NCBI GenBank assembly: GCA_038244535.1
Contig: JBBRTJ010000008.1
Coordinates: 1-52,381, forward strand
From: JBBRTJ01 sp038244535
GTDB taxonomy: Bacteria; Actinomycetota; Acidimicrobiia; Acidimicrobiales; Ilumatobacteraceae
Direction: 5' to 3'
DNA: 52,381 bases
Positions 1-8,277 of this stretch are shown here, piece after piece. The translations under genes and the position numbers were made by a program. Every line of letters starts with the position of its first letter. Positions within the stretch are counted from its first letter, which is position 1. The notes beneath the pieces are model-generated. The model searched no databases. It worked only from the letters and a program-made list of their open reading frames with translations, and was not told the DNA's origin.

Positions 1-2213
1 ACGACGGTCAGACCGCCGGCCTGAACGAACCGGCGGGAGGGGAAGGTGGCCAGAGCGACCTCGGTCGGCCCGCCCTCGGCATCGAGGCCTCGCTCGACGA
101 CCGTGAACGCACACTCGGCCCGGGAGGTCATGGCCGAGCGGGGGAGGGGCAGCCAGACGCGGACACGGTGGTCGTCGCTCTGGTTGTCGAACTCGATCGT
201 GACTCGGACGAGCGGATCACCGGCCTGGATCTCGATCGTGGTGACGACGCAGGTGGCGCGCTGGCCTACTCGGCGCCCGCTGGCATCGTCGTGGCGCTCC
301 GGCCAGACGTAGCTCGCCTCGATCTCGACCCGCGCCCGCAGCGGACCGCGTTCGACGACCCGCCAGTGGATGGCCTCCGGTCCGGTGACGACCTCGTCGT
401 GGTCGGGAGGGCACCAGTTGTAGGTGTCGCCGGCATCACCGTCGTCCACGAGCTGTCCGAAGCCCTCGACGCCGTTGATGGCGAACGTGGCCCGGGGACC
501 TACCTCCACCGTGACGAGCCCGTTGCTGGCGGTGGCGCTGGTTTCGTGCTCGATGACTCTCACGGCGTCGACAGGGAGCGCAGCGGCGGGATCGGCGGCC
601 GCCCAGCCGAAGGCAGGGACGTCGGCGGCGCGCACGAGCACCTCGTCGACCGCCAGCTGGCGGCGGATGGCGCGCACCGGGCGGGCGGGGTCGGCGTCGG
701 CGATGACTGCGAGCATCGCCTTCGCCCGTGGTCGGCCATCACCGGCCTCCGGTGAACGACCGGCTTCCGGTGAACGACCGGCTTCCGGTGAACGACCGGC
801 CTCCGGCGAACGACCGGCCTCCGGCGAACCACCGGGCCGCACGTCGATCTCGACGCGCACTTCGGCTTCGGTGTCATCGACCGTCACCCAGCGGATGCCG
901 GGTGTCCAGTCGAGGATCTCGCCGAGAACCGCGACGGCGTTCGCCGCCGGCATCACGAACATCGGCTCGAGCTCATCGGTGCCGCCGACGACCTGACCCC
1001 CGGTGGTGAGCCGACCGTGCACGACCTTCACCGTCACGAGTCCGGAGCGGGTCCGCCCGGTCGAGTTCACGGCGACCGGGCCGGCAAGGGCGAGCCGGGG
1101 GCCGAGTGCGGCGAGCGCGTCGAGGGTGAGCCCTTCGGCGATCTGCTCGGCCTCGGCGTAGCGGTGCAGCACGGCGTCGACGACGGAGTCGATGCTGCAC
1201 GCGCCCACCGAGTCGTGAGCGGCGTTGCGGATCACCTGCAGCCAGGCCTCGTCGAGCAGCGCCTGGGGCCACTGGTCGGCGGGCAGGAGCAGCGCGGCGA
1301 GGGGCTCGGCGATGCGCTCGAGGGCGCGCTCGGCGCGAGCGGCGGCCTGGCGCACGTCGGTGCGGTTGGACGTGACGCCCATCAGGAGGTTCGCGTGCGC
1401 TCCACTGCGCAGCTCCCCCGACCACGACGGGAGCCCGTCGGTGGGCGCGGCCGCCAGGTGGGCGGTCAGCGTGGTCACGGCCAGGTCGAAGTGTCCCGCC
1501 GCGAGCGGCCGGGCGGCGGCGACCACTCGGCCGAGATGGGTCTGGGGGGCGTGGTGGTCGCTGCCGTTCATCCACAAGATGGCGGCATCGGGTCCGAGAC
1601 GTGCGGCATGCGCCGCCTCCCAGGCTTCGAGGCGCCCGACGAGGTGGGCGGCGTCGTCGGGCATCGCCGCGCCGTTGCCGTAGCCGGTGGGCAGGTACTC
1701 GGCGCGAACTGTCGAGCCGTCGGGGGCCCGCCACCAGAACGCTGTGCGATCGATGGCGGCGGGCACACCGCGCCACACGACGGCGTGCTGGAAGCCGAAC
1801 AGGCGCAGGAGCTGAGGCATCTGGGCGATGTGGCCGAACATGTCGGGCAGGTACCCGATCTCCATCGCCCCACCGAAGGGCTCGGCCTTGGCCAGGCCGA
1901 GCTGCAGGTCGCGGATGATGGTCTCGCCGCTGACGAGGAACTCGTCCATCAGCACGTACCAGGGTCCGACCGACAGCCGGCCCTCGACGGCGAGGGCGGT
2001 GAGCGCGGCGGTCGCCTCTGGGCGCATCGCGAGGTAGTCGTCGATCACCGCCATCTGGCCGTCGAGCATGAAGTGGGCGTACGAGGGGTCGGCGCTCATG
2101 CTGGCCAGGAGGTCGTCGAGCACGTGCACGAGCCGCAGCCGGAAGCTCTGGAACCCGGCGTACCACTCGCGATCCCAGTGCGTGTGAGGCACGATCGACA
2201 CCCGTCTGGCCAT
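1..2213 (-). CDS. Alpha-mannosidase, glycoside hydrolase family 38 (3' end outside the window)
   Basis: The frame is open from an ATG at 2213 to the left edge (737 codons), so the C-terminus is missing. GH38 enzymes are zinc-dependent retaining hydrolases that remove alpha-mannosyl residues from glycans or mannosylglycerate. Residues 10-17 read HTHWDREW, the family signature with metal-binding His and Asp. YLPDMFGH around residue 124 carries the expected nucleophile Asp, and a later NGSDHH segment supplies another metal-site His. There is no signal peptide, so a cytoplasmic enzyme is likely. Residues about 461-491 form a SPEAGR repeat between the catalytic core and the C-terminal beta-sandwich region. 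The start sits 7 nt after a TACGCT hexamer, suggesting a leaderless transcript. It is divergent from the secernin gene across 24 bp. The family call is firm; the natural substrate is unknown. Confidence 0.88.
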   Translation of the reverse strand, partial: MARRVSIVPHTHWDREWYAGFQSFRLRLVHVLDDLLASMSADPSYAHFMLDGQMAVIDDYLAMRPEATAALTALAVEGRLSVGPWYVLMDEFLVSGETIIRDLQLGLAKAEPFGGAMEIGYLPDMFGHIAQMPQLLRLFGFQHAVVWRGVPAAIDRTAFWWRAPDGSTVRAEYLPTGYGNGAAMPDDAAHLVGRLEAWEAAHAARLGPDAAILWMNGSDHHAPQTHLGRVVAAARPLAAGHFDLAVTTLTAHLAAAPTDGLPSWSGELRSGAHANLLMGVTSNRTDVRQAAARAERALERIAEPLAALLLPADQWPQALLDEAWLQVIRNAAHDSVGACSIDSVVDAVLHRYAEAEQIAEGLTLDALAALGPRLALAGPVAVNSTGRTRSGLVTVKVVHGRLTTGGQVVGGTDELEPMFVMPAANAVAVLGEILDWTPGIRWVTVDDTEAEVRVEIDVRPGGSPEAGRSPEAGRSPEAGRSPEAGRSPEAGDGRPRAKAMLAVIADADPARPVRAIRRQLAVDEVLVRAADVPAFGWAAADPAAALPVDAVRVIEHETSATASNGLVTVEVGPRATFAINGVEGFGQLVDDGDAGDTYNWCPPDHDEVVTGPEAIHWRVVERGPLRARVEIEASYVWPERHDDASGRRVGQRATCVVTTIEIQAGDPLVRVTIEFDNQSDDHRVRVWLPLPRSAMTSRAECAFTVVERGLDAEGGPTEVALATFPSRRFVQAGGLTV
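742..831. repeat. In-frame 18-bp minisatellite (5 copies) inside the mannosidase gene
   Basis: Five head-to-tail 18-bp units (unit starts 742, 760, 778, 796, 814) differ only by C/T changes and one terminal base. On the minus strand each encodes SPEAGR, so copy-number change would keep the reading frame. The repeat probably forms a flexible linker. Confidence 0.9.
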
Positions 2214-2218
2214 GGAGT

Positions 2219-2232
2219 CGAGCGTACGCTCG
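2219..2232. promoter_or_regulatory. 14-bp palindrome forming overlapping divergent -10 boxes
   Basis: The 24-bp gap between the two divergent start codons contains the perfect palindrome CGAGCGTACGCTCG. It gives TACGCT on both strands (2225-2230 forward, 2226-2221 reverse). Each hexamer ends exactly 7 nt before its own start codon (GTG 2238, ATG 2213). No Shine-Dalgarno fits in the gap. Both genes are therefore read as leaderless, with -10 elements sharing the central TA. Confidence 0.6.
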
Positions 2233-2237
2233 GGCCG

Positions 2238-3266
2238 GTGTGCGACTGCCTGGTGGCCCTGGCGCCGGCGACGGCAGGCGGCGTCACGCTGTTCGCCAAG
2301 AGCTCGGACCGTCCGCCGCACGAGCCTCAGGACGTCGGTTACGAGGCCCCTCGCCGTGACCGGGGACCGCGGCGCGTCACCCACATCGAGGTCGAGCCGG
2401 CGGTCGGTGACACCCTGGCCTGCCTGCTGTCGCGGCCGCGCTGGTGCTGGGGGGCCGAGCACGGGTTGAACGAGGCCGGCGTGGCCATCGGCAACGAGGC
2501 GATCTACACGACGCTCGATCCCCGATCGGTGCCGCCGGCACTGATCGGCATGGACCTCGTGCGACTGGGGCTCGAACGGGCGAGCTCGGCGCCGGCTGCG
2601 GTCGAGGCGATGATCGGGCTGCTCGAGCGCTACGGGCAGGGCGGCTCCGGACACGACGGCGTCGAGCGGCCGTACTGGTCGTCGTTCCTGGTCGCCGATC
2701 CACAGCGGGCGTTCGTGATCGAGACGAGCGGCCGGTCGTGGGCGGTCGAGGAGGTCGGTACCGAGGGGCGGGCACCCGTGCGGGCCATCTCGAACCGCAC
2801 GACGATCCCCGCGTTCGACGCCGAGCACCGCCACCCCCGCCAGCCGGTGGGCACCCTGGTCGATCCCCGCCTGCGGGCCTCCGAGGCAATGCTCGCCGCA
2901 GGCCCGGTGAGCCTCGACGCGCTGCGGGGCCACCAGCGCGCCCACGTCGGCGGCGACGGTGGCTGGACGGTGTGCATGCACGTCGAGGGGGTCGAGGTCA
3001 CGACCGCCGCGATGGTGGCTGAGCTGCCTGTGGGCCAGCCGCCCCGGGGGTGGTTCTCGCTTGGCTCACCATGCCGCTCGGTCTACGTTCCGCTTCTCGT
3101 CGAATCGACCGACGGGTTCCCCCCGTGGGAGCACTTCGCCGCTCCGTCCGCGGCCGCCCCCGCGCCAGAGGAGCGGCTGGTGGCGCTCCAGGCTGCCCTC
3201 GATGGTTGCACTTGCAACGATCAGGCGATCCAGGTGCTGACTGCAGCATCTGCGGCTGCCGACTGA
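2238..3266 (+). CDS. Secernin-like peptidase, family C69 (Ntn hydrolase)
   Basis: 342 residues. The frame stays open far upstream, but the GTG at 2238 places a Cys at position 2 (V/M-CDCLVAL). That matches the N-terminal nucleophile arrangement of C69 dipeptidases and secernins, which cleave peptides or act as amidohydrolases after the initiator is removed. FAKSSDRP follows, where the family has its NSDRP motif, then the WGAEHGLNEAGVAIGNEA region typical of secernins. No signal peptide. The start is 7 nt downstream of TACGCT. The C-terminal TCNDQ-containing stretch is ordinary for the family. Family assignment is strong; the substrate is not predictable. Confidence 0.85.
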   Translation: MCDCLVALAPATAGGVTLFAKSSDRPPHEPQDVGYEAPRRDRGPRRVTHIEVEPAVGDTLACLLSRPRWCWGAEHGLNEAGVAIGNEAIYTTLDPRSVPPALIGMDLVRLGLERASSAPAAVEAMIGLLERYGQGGSGHDGVERPYWSSFLVADPQRAFVIETSGRSWAVEEVGTEGRAPVRAISNRTTIPAFDAEHRHPRQPVGTLVDPRLRASEAMLAAGPVSLDALRGHQRAHVGGDGGWTVCMHVEGVEVTTAAMVAELPVGQPPRGWFSLGSPCRSVYVPLLVESTDGFPPWEHFAAPSAAAPAPEERLVALQAALDGCTCNDQAIQVLTAASAAAD

Positions 3267-3460
3267 CGAGGTGTCCCCCGGCCGGGCTCGGGGTCCACAA
3301 CGTGTGGCTGAGCGGCATGTCATCGGGCTTCTACGTCGTGGCCAAGTTCACCACGACCTAGCGGTTGGTCGGGGGTGATCGGGTCACTCGACCCCCGTAC
3401 TGAACAGCGGCTTCGTCGTTCGGCGCGCCCCTGGTCCAGCGACGCACGACGAGGTTGGTG

Positions 3461-3509
3461 CTCGGTGCCCTCAGACGCACCGATGCGGCTCGTCACGCCG
3501 AGAATCGAG
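3461..3509 (+). repeat. Dispersed hairpin repeat, family 1, copy A
   Basis: An imperfect hairpin of about 49 bp: outer arms CTCGG (3461-3465) and CCGAG (3498-3502), inner arms CGCA and TGCG around CCGA. It is nearly identical in its conserved parts to copies at 27468-27515 and 40999-41046. It lies in the 287-bp gap between the secernin and selD genes, which shows no other gene. Confidence 0.65.
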
Positions 3510-3540
3510 CGGGGACTCGGGAGGACGCCACTCGGCCCCT

Positions 3541-3546
3541 TAGCCT
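3541..3546 (+). promoter_or_regulatory. Probable leaderless -10 of selD
   Basis: TAGCCT ends 7 nt before the ATG at 3554; there is no Shine-Dalgarno. Confidence 0.55.
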
Positions 3547-3553
3547 GACCCCC

Positions 3554-4570
3554 ATGACTGATCTGGCTGAAGCAGGCCCGCTGCGCCTCACCGAGTGGAC
3601 CTCGTGCGGAGGCTGCGCGGCCAAGTGGGGAGCGGGTCAGCTCGGCGCCCTGGTCCGCGAGCTGGCCTCGACCGCTGACCCTGCCCTGCTCGTGGGCCTG
3701 GCGCCGTTCGACGATGCGGCCGTCTACCGGCTCAGCGACGACCTGGCCATCGTCAGCACGACCGACTTCTTCCCACCGCTCGTCGACGATCCGGCGGACT
3801 TCGGGGCCATCGCAGCCGCCAACGCGTGCAGCGACGTGTTCGCCATGGGTGGGCGGGTCGTGATGGCACTCAACATCTCGGCGTTCCCCGAGCGCATGCC
3901 GATCGAGGCCATCGGCGCCATCCTGGCGGCTGCCGCCGAGGTGGTGCGCGAGGCCGGTGGCGTGGTCGCCGGCGGGCACACGATCCGCAGCGACGAGCCG
4001 ATCTTCGGACTCGCCGTACAGGGGCTCGTCCACCCCGACCGCGTGCTCACCAAGGCCGGGGCCCGGCCCGGCGACGTCCTCGTGCTGTCCAAGCCCGTCG
4101 GCACCGGCATCGTGCTCGCCGGGGGCAGCGACGACGACAAGGCCGTGGCCATCACCGGCATGCGGCAGCTCAATCGGCTCGCGGCCGAAGCGCTCGTTGC
4201 CCTCGGCGACGCCGTGCACGCCGCCACCGACGTCACGGGGTTCGGCGTGTGCGGGCACTCCTGGGAAGTGGCCGAGCGCTCCGGCGCCCGCCTGGTCATC
4301 AACACCGCGGCCTTGCCGTACTACCCGGGAGCGGTGGCCGCGGCCGAGCGGGGCGTGCGCACCGGGGGCGATCGCCGCAACCGCGAGCACCTCGTCGGCC
4401 GCGTCACCTCGTCGGCGCCCGCCGCCCTCGACGCGCTGTGCTTTGACCCGCAGTCCTCGGGCGGGCTCTTGGCCTCGGTCGCTCCCGCCGTGGTGGCCAC
4501 CCTCGTCGGCCGTGGCTTCACGGCCATCGGCCGGGTCGAGGCCGGCGCCGCCGCTGTCGAGCTGCACTGA
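3554..4570 (+). CDS. selD: Selenophosphate synthase (selenide, water dikinase)
   Basis: 338 residues, the normal length. SelD makes monoselenophosphate from selenide and ATP, the selenium donor for selenocysteine and for 2-selenouridine in tRNA. The N-terminal motif is SCGGCAAK (residues 17-24). Cys21 and Lys24 align with the catalytic Cys17/Lys20 of E. coli SelD, so this is a Cys form rather than a selenoprotein. FDDAAVY, TTDFFPPLVDD, NACSDVFAMGG and the GGHTI region follow, as in AIRS/SelD ATP-binding domains. The ATG at 3554 follows TAGCCT by 7 nt. No selA, selB, tRNA-Sec or selU lies nearby, so the end use of the selenophosphate is not visible here. Confidence 0.93.
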   Translation: MTDLAEAGPLRLTEWTSCGGCAAKWGAGQLGALVRELASTADPALLVGLAPFDDAAVYRLSDDLAIVSTTDFFPPLVDDPADFGAIAAANACSDVFAMGGRVVMALNISAFPERMPIEAIGAILAAAAEVVREAGGVVAGGHTIRSDEPIFGLAVQGLVHPDRVLTKAGARPGDVLVLSKPVGTGIVLAGGSDDDKAVAITGMRQLNRLAAEALVALGDAVHAATDVTGFGVCGHSWEVAERSGARLVINTAALPYYPGAVAAAERGVRTGGDRRNREHLVGRVTSSAPAALDALCFDPQSSGGLLASVAPAVVATLVGRGFTAIGRVEAGAAAVELH

Positions 4571-4631
4571 GGCCGCTACCGCTGTCGAGCTGCACTGAGG
4601 CCGCTACCGCTGTCGAGCTGCACGAGGCCGC
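4552..4631 (+). repeat. 28-bp tandem repeat at the selD stop codon
   Basis: The last selD codons and stop are present about three times with a 28-bp period (starts 4552, 4580, 4608). The third copy lacks 3 bp and so lacks the TGA. The gene ends in the first copy. Confidence 0.85.
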
Positions 4632-4636
4632 ACCAA

Positions 4637-4680
4637 CGGTCGGGTCCGAGCCGAAGCGCGGGGCCGCCGGGCGCCGACCG
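4637..4680. terminator. Possible bidirectional hairpin terminator between convergent genes
   Basis: CGGTCGG (4637-4643) pairs with CCGACCG (4674-4680), with more GC-rich pairing possible inside. It sits between selD and the convergent helicase gene. There is no U-tract. Confidence 0.35.
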
Positions 4681-4685
4681 CACCG

Positions 4686-7349
4686 TCAGTCGATGGGCGC
4701 GTGCTCGGCGATGATGGCCAGCACGTCGTCGCCGTAAGCGTCGAGCTTCTTGGGCCCGACACCCGGGCAGCTCCGCAGCTCGGTCATCGAGCGGGGGAGC
4801 TTGGCGGCGATGCCTTCGAGGTGGTCGTTGGAGAACACCACGTAGGCGGGCACTGCGAGCTGCTGGGCGCGGGTGGCGCGCCACGCCTGGAGGGCCGCGA
4901 GCACCGCGGGATCGGCCGGCCCTCGGGCCTCGGTCGGGGCCGATCGCACTGATCGGCGCGGCGCCGGAGCTGCTGCGGCGCCCGTCGCCCGCGCGCCTCG
5001 GCGGGCACCAACGGCAACCTGGCCCAGCAGCTCGGCGATGAACGGCGACGGGCGGGTGGCATCGCCGAGCAGCACGACCCGCTCGATGCCGCGGGTCATC
5101 CCGACGTGGAGGACCCGCCGCTCCTCTTCGTCGTCGTCGGCGAGGCGATGGGGCATCACGCCATCGGACACGCCGACAACAGCGACCCGCTGCCACTCGC
5201 GGCCCTTGACCCGGTGGATGGTGGAGAGTCGGACCGCGCCGGTCCCGTCGACCTCGGCGTCACGGGCGCCGCCCTTGCCAAGTGTGCCTCGCAGCCAGGG
5301 CTCGAACGTGGCCGGCTCGGGGTGGAGGTCGGCGACTTGGAGCAGCCCTTCGAGGTCGTCGAGGTGAGAGCCGGCGGCTCCGCCGTCGGCGTCGAGCAGG
5401 CCCATCGCATCACCGAGGCCGACGTCGTCACGGATGGCCAGCAGGAGGCGCCGCGTGGTGGCCCCACCGGCGGCCAGGCCGGCCAAGAGGTCGAGGTCGG
5501 CGGCGAGATCGTCGAGCTTGCGCGCCACCTTGGCGTCGTCGATGCGCAGGCCGGCGCGGCGCACATCGTCGATCGATCGGCACCGGCCGAGCCACTTGTC
5601 GACCCAGGTCGGAAGCCCACGGCTGGGCCGCCGCTGCACCTCGCTGACGTCGGCGCCGGCCAGCGAGTCGGGGGCGACGGCGATGCGCAGGTAGGCCAAG
5701 GCGGCGCGAAGGCCGAGCCGGTCGAGCAGGCGGGCATCGACGATGGAGCTGAGGGCGACGCCGGCTTGGGTGAGGGCTACATGAGGGGCGAGCAGCAGCG
5801 ACTGCACTCGGGAGAGCACGGCGACCCCCCCGGGGTCGGTGCCCTCGGCGAGCCAGCCCTGAACGACCTGCACGAGCGCGACCGCACCCTGATCGGTGGG
5901 GTGGAGGCGGACGTCGAGGGCACCAGGCGACGCCTCGACGTCTGGCCCTGGGACGATCTCCTTGGCGACGCGGACCTGGTTGTGGGTCAGCAACGTGGCC
6001 GCGGCGACGGTGACTGCCGCCGGGCAGCGGTAGTTGACCCGCAGCGCATGGGAGCCGCCGCCAGGGAACCACCGGTCGTAGGCGACGAGGAAGCGGGGGT
6101 CGGCGCCGGCGTGGCCGTAGATGGTCTGGTCGTCGTCGCCGACCCCGAACACGTCGTAGGCGGGGCACGAGACCAGCCGCACGAGCAGGACGTGGGCCGG
6201 CGTCAGGTCTTGCAGCTCGTCGACGAGGAGGTGGCGGTGACGGGCCTGCACGTCACGGCGGAAGGCCCCGTCGTGGAGCAGCGCCTCGACCGCGCCATAC
6301 ACCTGCTCGTCGAAGTCGACGGCGCCCTGGCGCCGCAGCTCGGCCCGGTAGGGGTCGAAGGCCTGGGCGAGGCCGGGCACGTCGTCGAGCGACTCCTCGA
6401 CCTCGGCTGGGTTGCGCAACCCGAGGCGGATGAGCGACAGGCCCTCGAGGTAGGCGCCCATCGGGTCGGTGTTGGCCCGGCGCCGCTGGGCGGGCACGAG
6501 CCGTTCGACGATCGAGCGAACGTCGCGCTCGGTGAGCACCGGCGGCCGTCGCCCGAGGTGCTGGGCGACGAGCGAGTACGCCCACGCGTTCAGCGTCTGG
6601 ATGCGCGTGCCCAGCCCAGCGGTTCGCGCCGCCATCTCCTCTTGCGCCATGCGGTTGTAGGCGACGGCGACGAGTCCGTCGGTGCCGTACCGACGATCGG
6701 CTACGAGGTGGCGGAGGCGCTCGGTGAGGACCCTCGTCTTGCCGCTGCCCGCCGGGGCGATGATGCGAGCGGGACCAGCGAGGTGGGCGACGGCGGCCAG
6801 CTGGTCGTCGGCCAACGTCGCCGTCGGGGGCCGGGGCTCGGGCTGCACGTCGAGCCGGCCGGCATCGATGGTCTCGCTGTTCACGACCGCGCCGAGCGCG
6901 GGCGACCAGGGCTGACGCGGGCCGCCGTCGACCCAGGCCGCAGTGCCGTCGGCCAGCACGACGTCGGCGGGACCGCCCTCGCTGGCCCCGAGCCGGACGG
7001 CCTTGCGTCCCCACCACCAGACGGGCTCGCCGTCGCGGGCGTCGTAGCTGTTGGCCCACACGAGGTGGTGCAGACGATCCCACGACGGTTCGAAGGCCAC
7101 GCCGAGCCGCCAGGCATCGCCCGGATGGTCACGGGGGGCCCGGAACTCGCCGGGGTCGACGGCCAGCTCGATGATGACAGCCTCTCGATCAGCCCATGCC
7201 GTGTGCAGCCGGGTGACGACAGCGACCGGGCTGGCGAGGGCGGTGGCATCGATGACGACCCGTGGGGCGCCCGCCCATGCGGCCGGTGCGACAGCACCGG
7301 CGCGCACGAGCACGCTGCGGCCGAGCTGGGGGGGTCCCGGGATCGTCAC
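4686..7349 (-). CDS. UvrD/PcrA-like superfamily 1A DNA helicase with C-terminal HRDC-like segment
   Basis: 887 residues. ATP-driven 3'-5' DNA unwinding in repair is the expected role. A region of about 170 residues without a recognised motif precedes the motor. Walker A APAGSGKT is near residue 200, motif II DELQD near 377, then GDDDQTIYG, NYRCP, STIHRVKGREW and HVGMTRG near 747. A helical HRDC-like tail with CPGVGPKKLDAYG closes the protein. DELQD replaces the usual DEYQD or DEFQD. The chosen GTG at 7349 lies 7 nt after TAGGGT; an in-frame ATG 123 nt further upstream would overlap the divergent rnhB gene and is less likely. It resembles actinobacterial UvrD2-type helicases, but the N-terminal region makes exact orthology uncertain. 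Confidence 0.85.
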   Translation of the reverse strand: MTIPGPPQLGRSVLVRAGAVAPAAWAGAPRVVIDATALASPVAVVTRLHTAWADREAVIIELAVDPGEFRAPRDHPGDAWRLGVAFEPSWDRLHHLVWANSYDARDGEPVWWWGRKAVRLGASEGGPADVVLADGTAAWVDGGPRQPWSPALGAVVNSETIDAGRLDVQPEPRPPTATLADDQLAAVAHLAGPARIIAPAGSGKTRVLTERLRHLVADRRYGTDGLVAVAYNRMAQEEMAARTAGLGTRIQTLNAWAYSLVAQHLGRRPPVLTERDVRSIVERLVPAQRRRANTDPMGAYLEGLSLIRLGLRNPAEVEESLDDVPGLAQAFDPYRAELRRQGAVDFDEQVYGAVEALLHDGAFRRDVQARHRHLLVDELQDLTPAHVLLVRLVSCPAYDVFGVGDDDQTIYGHAGADPRFLVAYDRWFPGGGSHALRVNYRCPAAVTVAAATLLTHNQVRVAKEIVPGPDVEASPGALDVRLHPTDQGAVALVQVVQGWLAEGTDPGGVAVLSRVQSLLLAPHVALTQAGVALSSIVDARLLDRLGLRAALAYLRIAVAPDSLAGADVSEVQRRPSRGLPTWVDKWLGRCRSIDDVRRAGLRIDDAKVARKLDDLAADLDLLAGLAAGGATTRRLLLAIRDDVGLGDAMGLLDADGGAAGSHLDDLEGLLQVADLHPEPATFEPWLRGTLGKGGARDAEVDGTGAVRLSTIHRVKGREWQRVAVVGVSDGVMPHRLADDDEEERRVLHVGMTRGIERVVLLGDATRPSPFIAELLGQVAVGARRGARATGAAAAPAPRRSVRSAPTEARGPADPAVLAALQAWRATRAQQLAVPAYVVFSNDHLEGIAAKLPRSMTELRSCPGVGPKKLDAYGDDVLAIIAEHAPID

Positions 7350-7356
7350 CTGGTCG

Positions 7357-7385
7357 ACCCTACGCCGGGGGTGCGCGGGTACGGT
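7357..7385. promoter_or_regulatory. Divergent leaderless promoters of the helicase and rnhB
   Basis: TAGGGT on the minus strand (7362-7357) ends 7 nt before the GTG at 7349. TACGGT on the plus strand (7380-7385) ends 7 nt before the ATG at 7393. The whole gap is 43 bp. Confidence 0.55.
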
Positions 7386-7392
7386 CGGGCCG

Positions 7393-8115
7393 ATGACGAC
7401 GGGCACCCGATCGGCGGCCCCCGGGCGGCGGGCCAAGGCACCGTCGAAGAAGGTCGCCCCCACTCGCACCATCGAGCGGTTGCTGCAGGCCGAGGGTCAC
7501 GAGGTGATCGTCGGCTTCGACGAGGTCGGTCGCGGCGCGTGGGCCGGTCCCCTCGTGGTCGGCGCGGCCGTGCTGCCGCCCGAGCGCCGGGTCAACGGGG
7601 TGCGCGACTCCAAGATGTTGAGCGAGGCCGAGCGCGAGCGCCTCTTTGACCGCGTGGCGGGCTGGTGCGCGGCGTGGGCGGTCGGCGCGGCGACCCAGGC
7701 GGAGTGCGACGAGCTCGGGATGGCGGCGGCGCAGCAGGTGGCGGCGGCCCGGGCGTTGGCGAGGATCCGAGCGGCGGGGGTCGAACCCGACGCGGTGGTG
7801 CTCGACGGCAACTGGGACTTCGTGAAGGCCGACCTGCGCACCGTCAAGCTCGTGAAGGGCGATGCCACCTGCCTCACGATCTCGGCGGCCTCGATCCTGG
7901 CCAAGGTCAGTCGCGATCGCGAGATGCGGGCCGTGGCCGAGCACTTCCCGTGGTTCAGCTTCGACACCAACAAGGGCTACCCGTGTCCTGTGCATCGGGC
8001 CGGGCTGCAGGCCTGGGGACCGAGCACCGTTCACCGCCGGAGCTGGATCTTCATGGACCACCTGTGCTGGCCGAGTCAGCGGGTCGTGCGGCCCGAGCAG
8101 CCCACGCTGTTCTGA
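7393..8115 (+). CDS. rnhB: Ribonuclease HII
   Basis: 240 residues. RNase HII cuts the RNA strand of RNA-DNA hybrids and removes single misincorporated ribonucleotides. GFDEVGRG holds the catalytic Asp43 and Glu44, LDGNWDF a third acidic residue and KGD the fourth. SAASILAKVSRD and NKGYPCPVH are typical family segments. A basic N-terminal tail of about 25 residues precedes the fold. The ATG at 7393 lies 7 nt after TACGGT. It is divergent from a DNA-repair helicase, a sensible pairing but not proof of joint function. Confidence 0.95.
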   Translation: MTTGTRSAAPGRRAKAPSKKVAPTRTIERLLQAEGHEVIVGFDEVGRGAWAGPLVVGAAVLPPERRVNGVRDSKMLSEAERERLFDRVAGWCAAWAVGAATQAECDELGMAAAQQVAAARALARIRAAGVEPDAVVLDGNWDFVKADLRTVKLVKGDATCLTISAASILAKVSRDREMRAVAEHFPWFSFDTNKGYPCPVHRAGLQAWGPSTVHRRSWIFMDHLCWPSQRVVRPEQPTLF

Positions 8116-8236
8116 GCGTGGCTGCCTTCGCCGGTCGCGGCCACCCGTGCCCCGCCTTCGGTGTCGAGGCATGAACGCTGTGTGAAGCAGGTCCGCCGTG
8201 CCGCGCTGGTCAGACCATCAGACCAAGGCCTTGGGC

Positions 8237-8270
8237 TACGTTGCGTCGATGGTCGATCGGAGAGCAGGGG
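8237..8270 (+). promoter_or_regulatory. -10 box and Shine-Dalgarno of the oxidoreductase gene
   Basis: TACGTT at 8237-8242 is followed by GGAGAGCAGGGG (8259-8270) and the GTG at 8278. An ATG at 8249 lies in another frame, so a short leader with an SD is the better reading. Confidence 0.45.
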
Positions 8271-8277
8271 TCCGCTC

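Noticed and set aside
1017..2237. N-terminal extension of the secernin frame
   Set aside because: It is antisense to the mannosidase. The Cys2 nucleophile requires the GTG at 2238.
3302..3361. 19-codon frame after the secernin gene
   Set aside because: No promoter, no Shine-Dalgarno and no recognisable sequence.
3602..3630. SelD as a selenoprotein
   Set aside because: The active-site codons are TGC (Cys), not TGA, and no SECIS-like element was seen.
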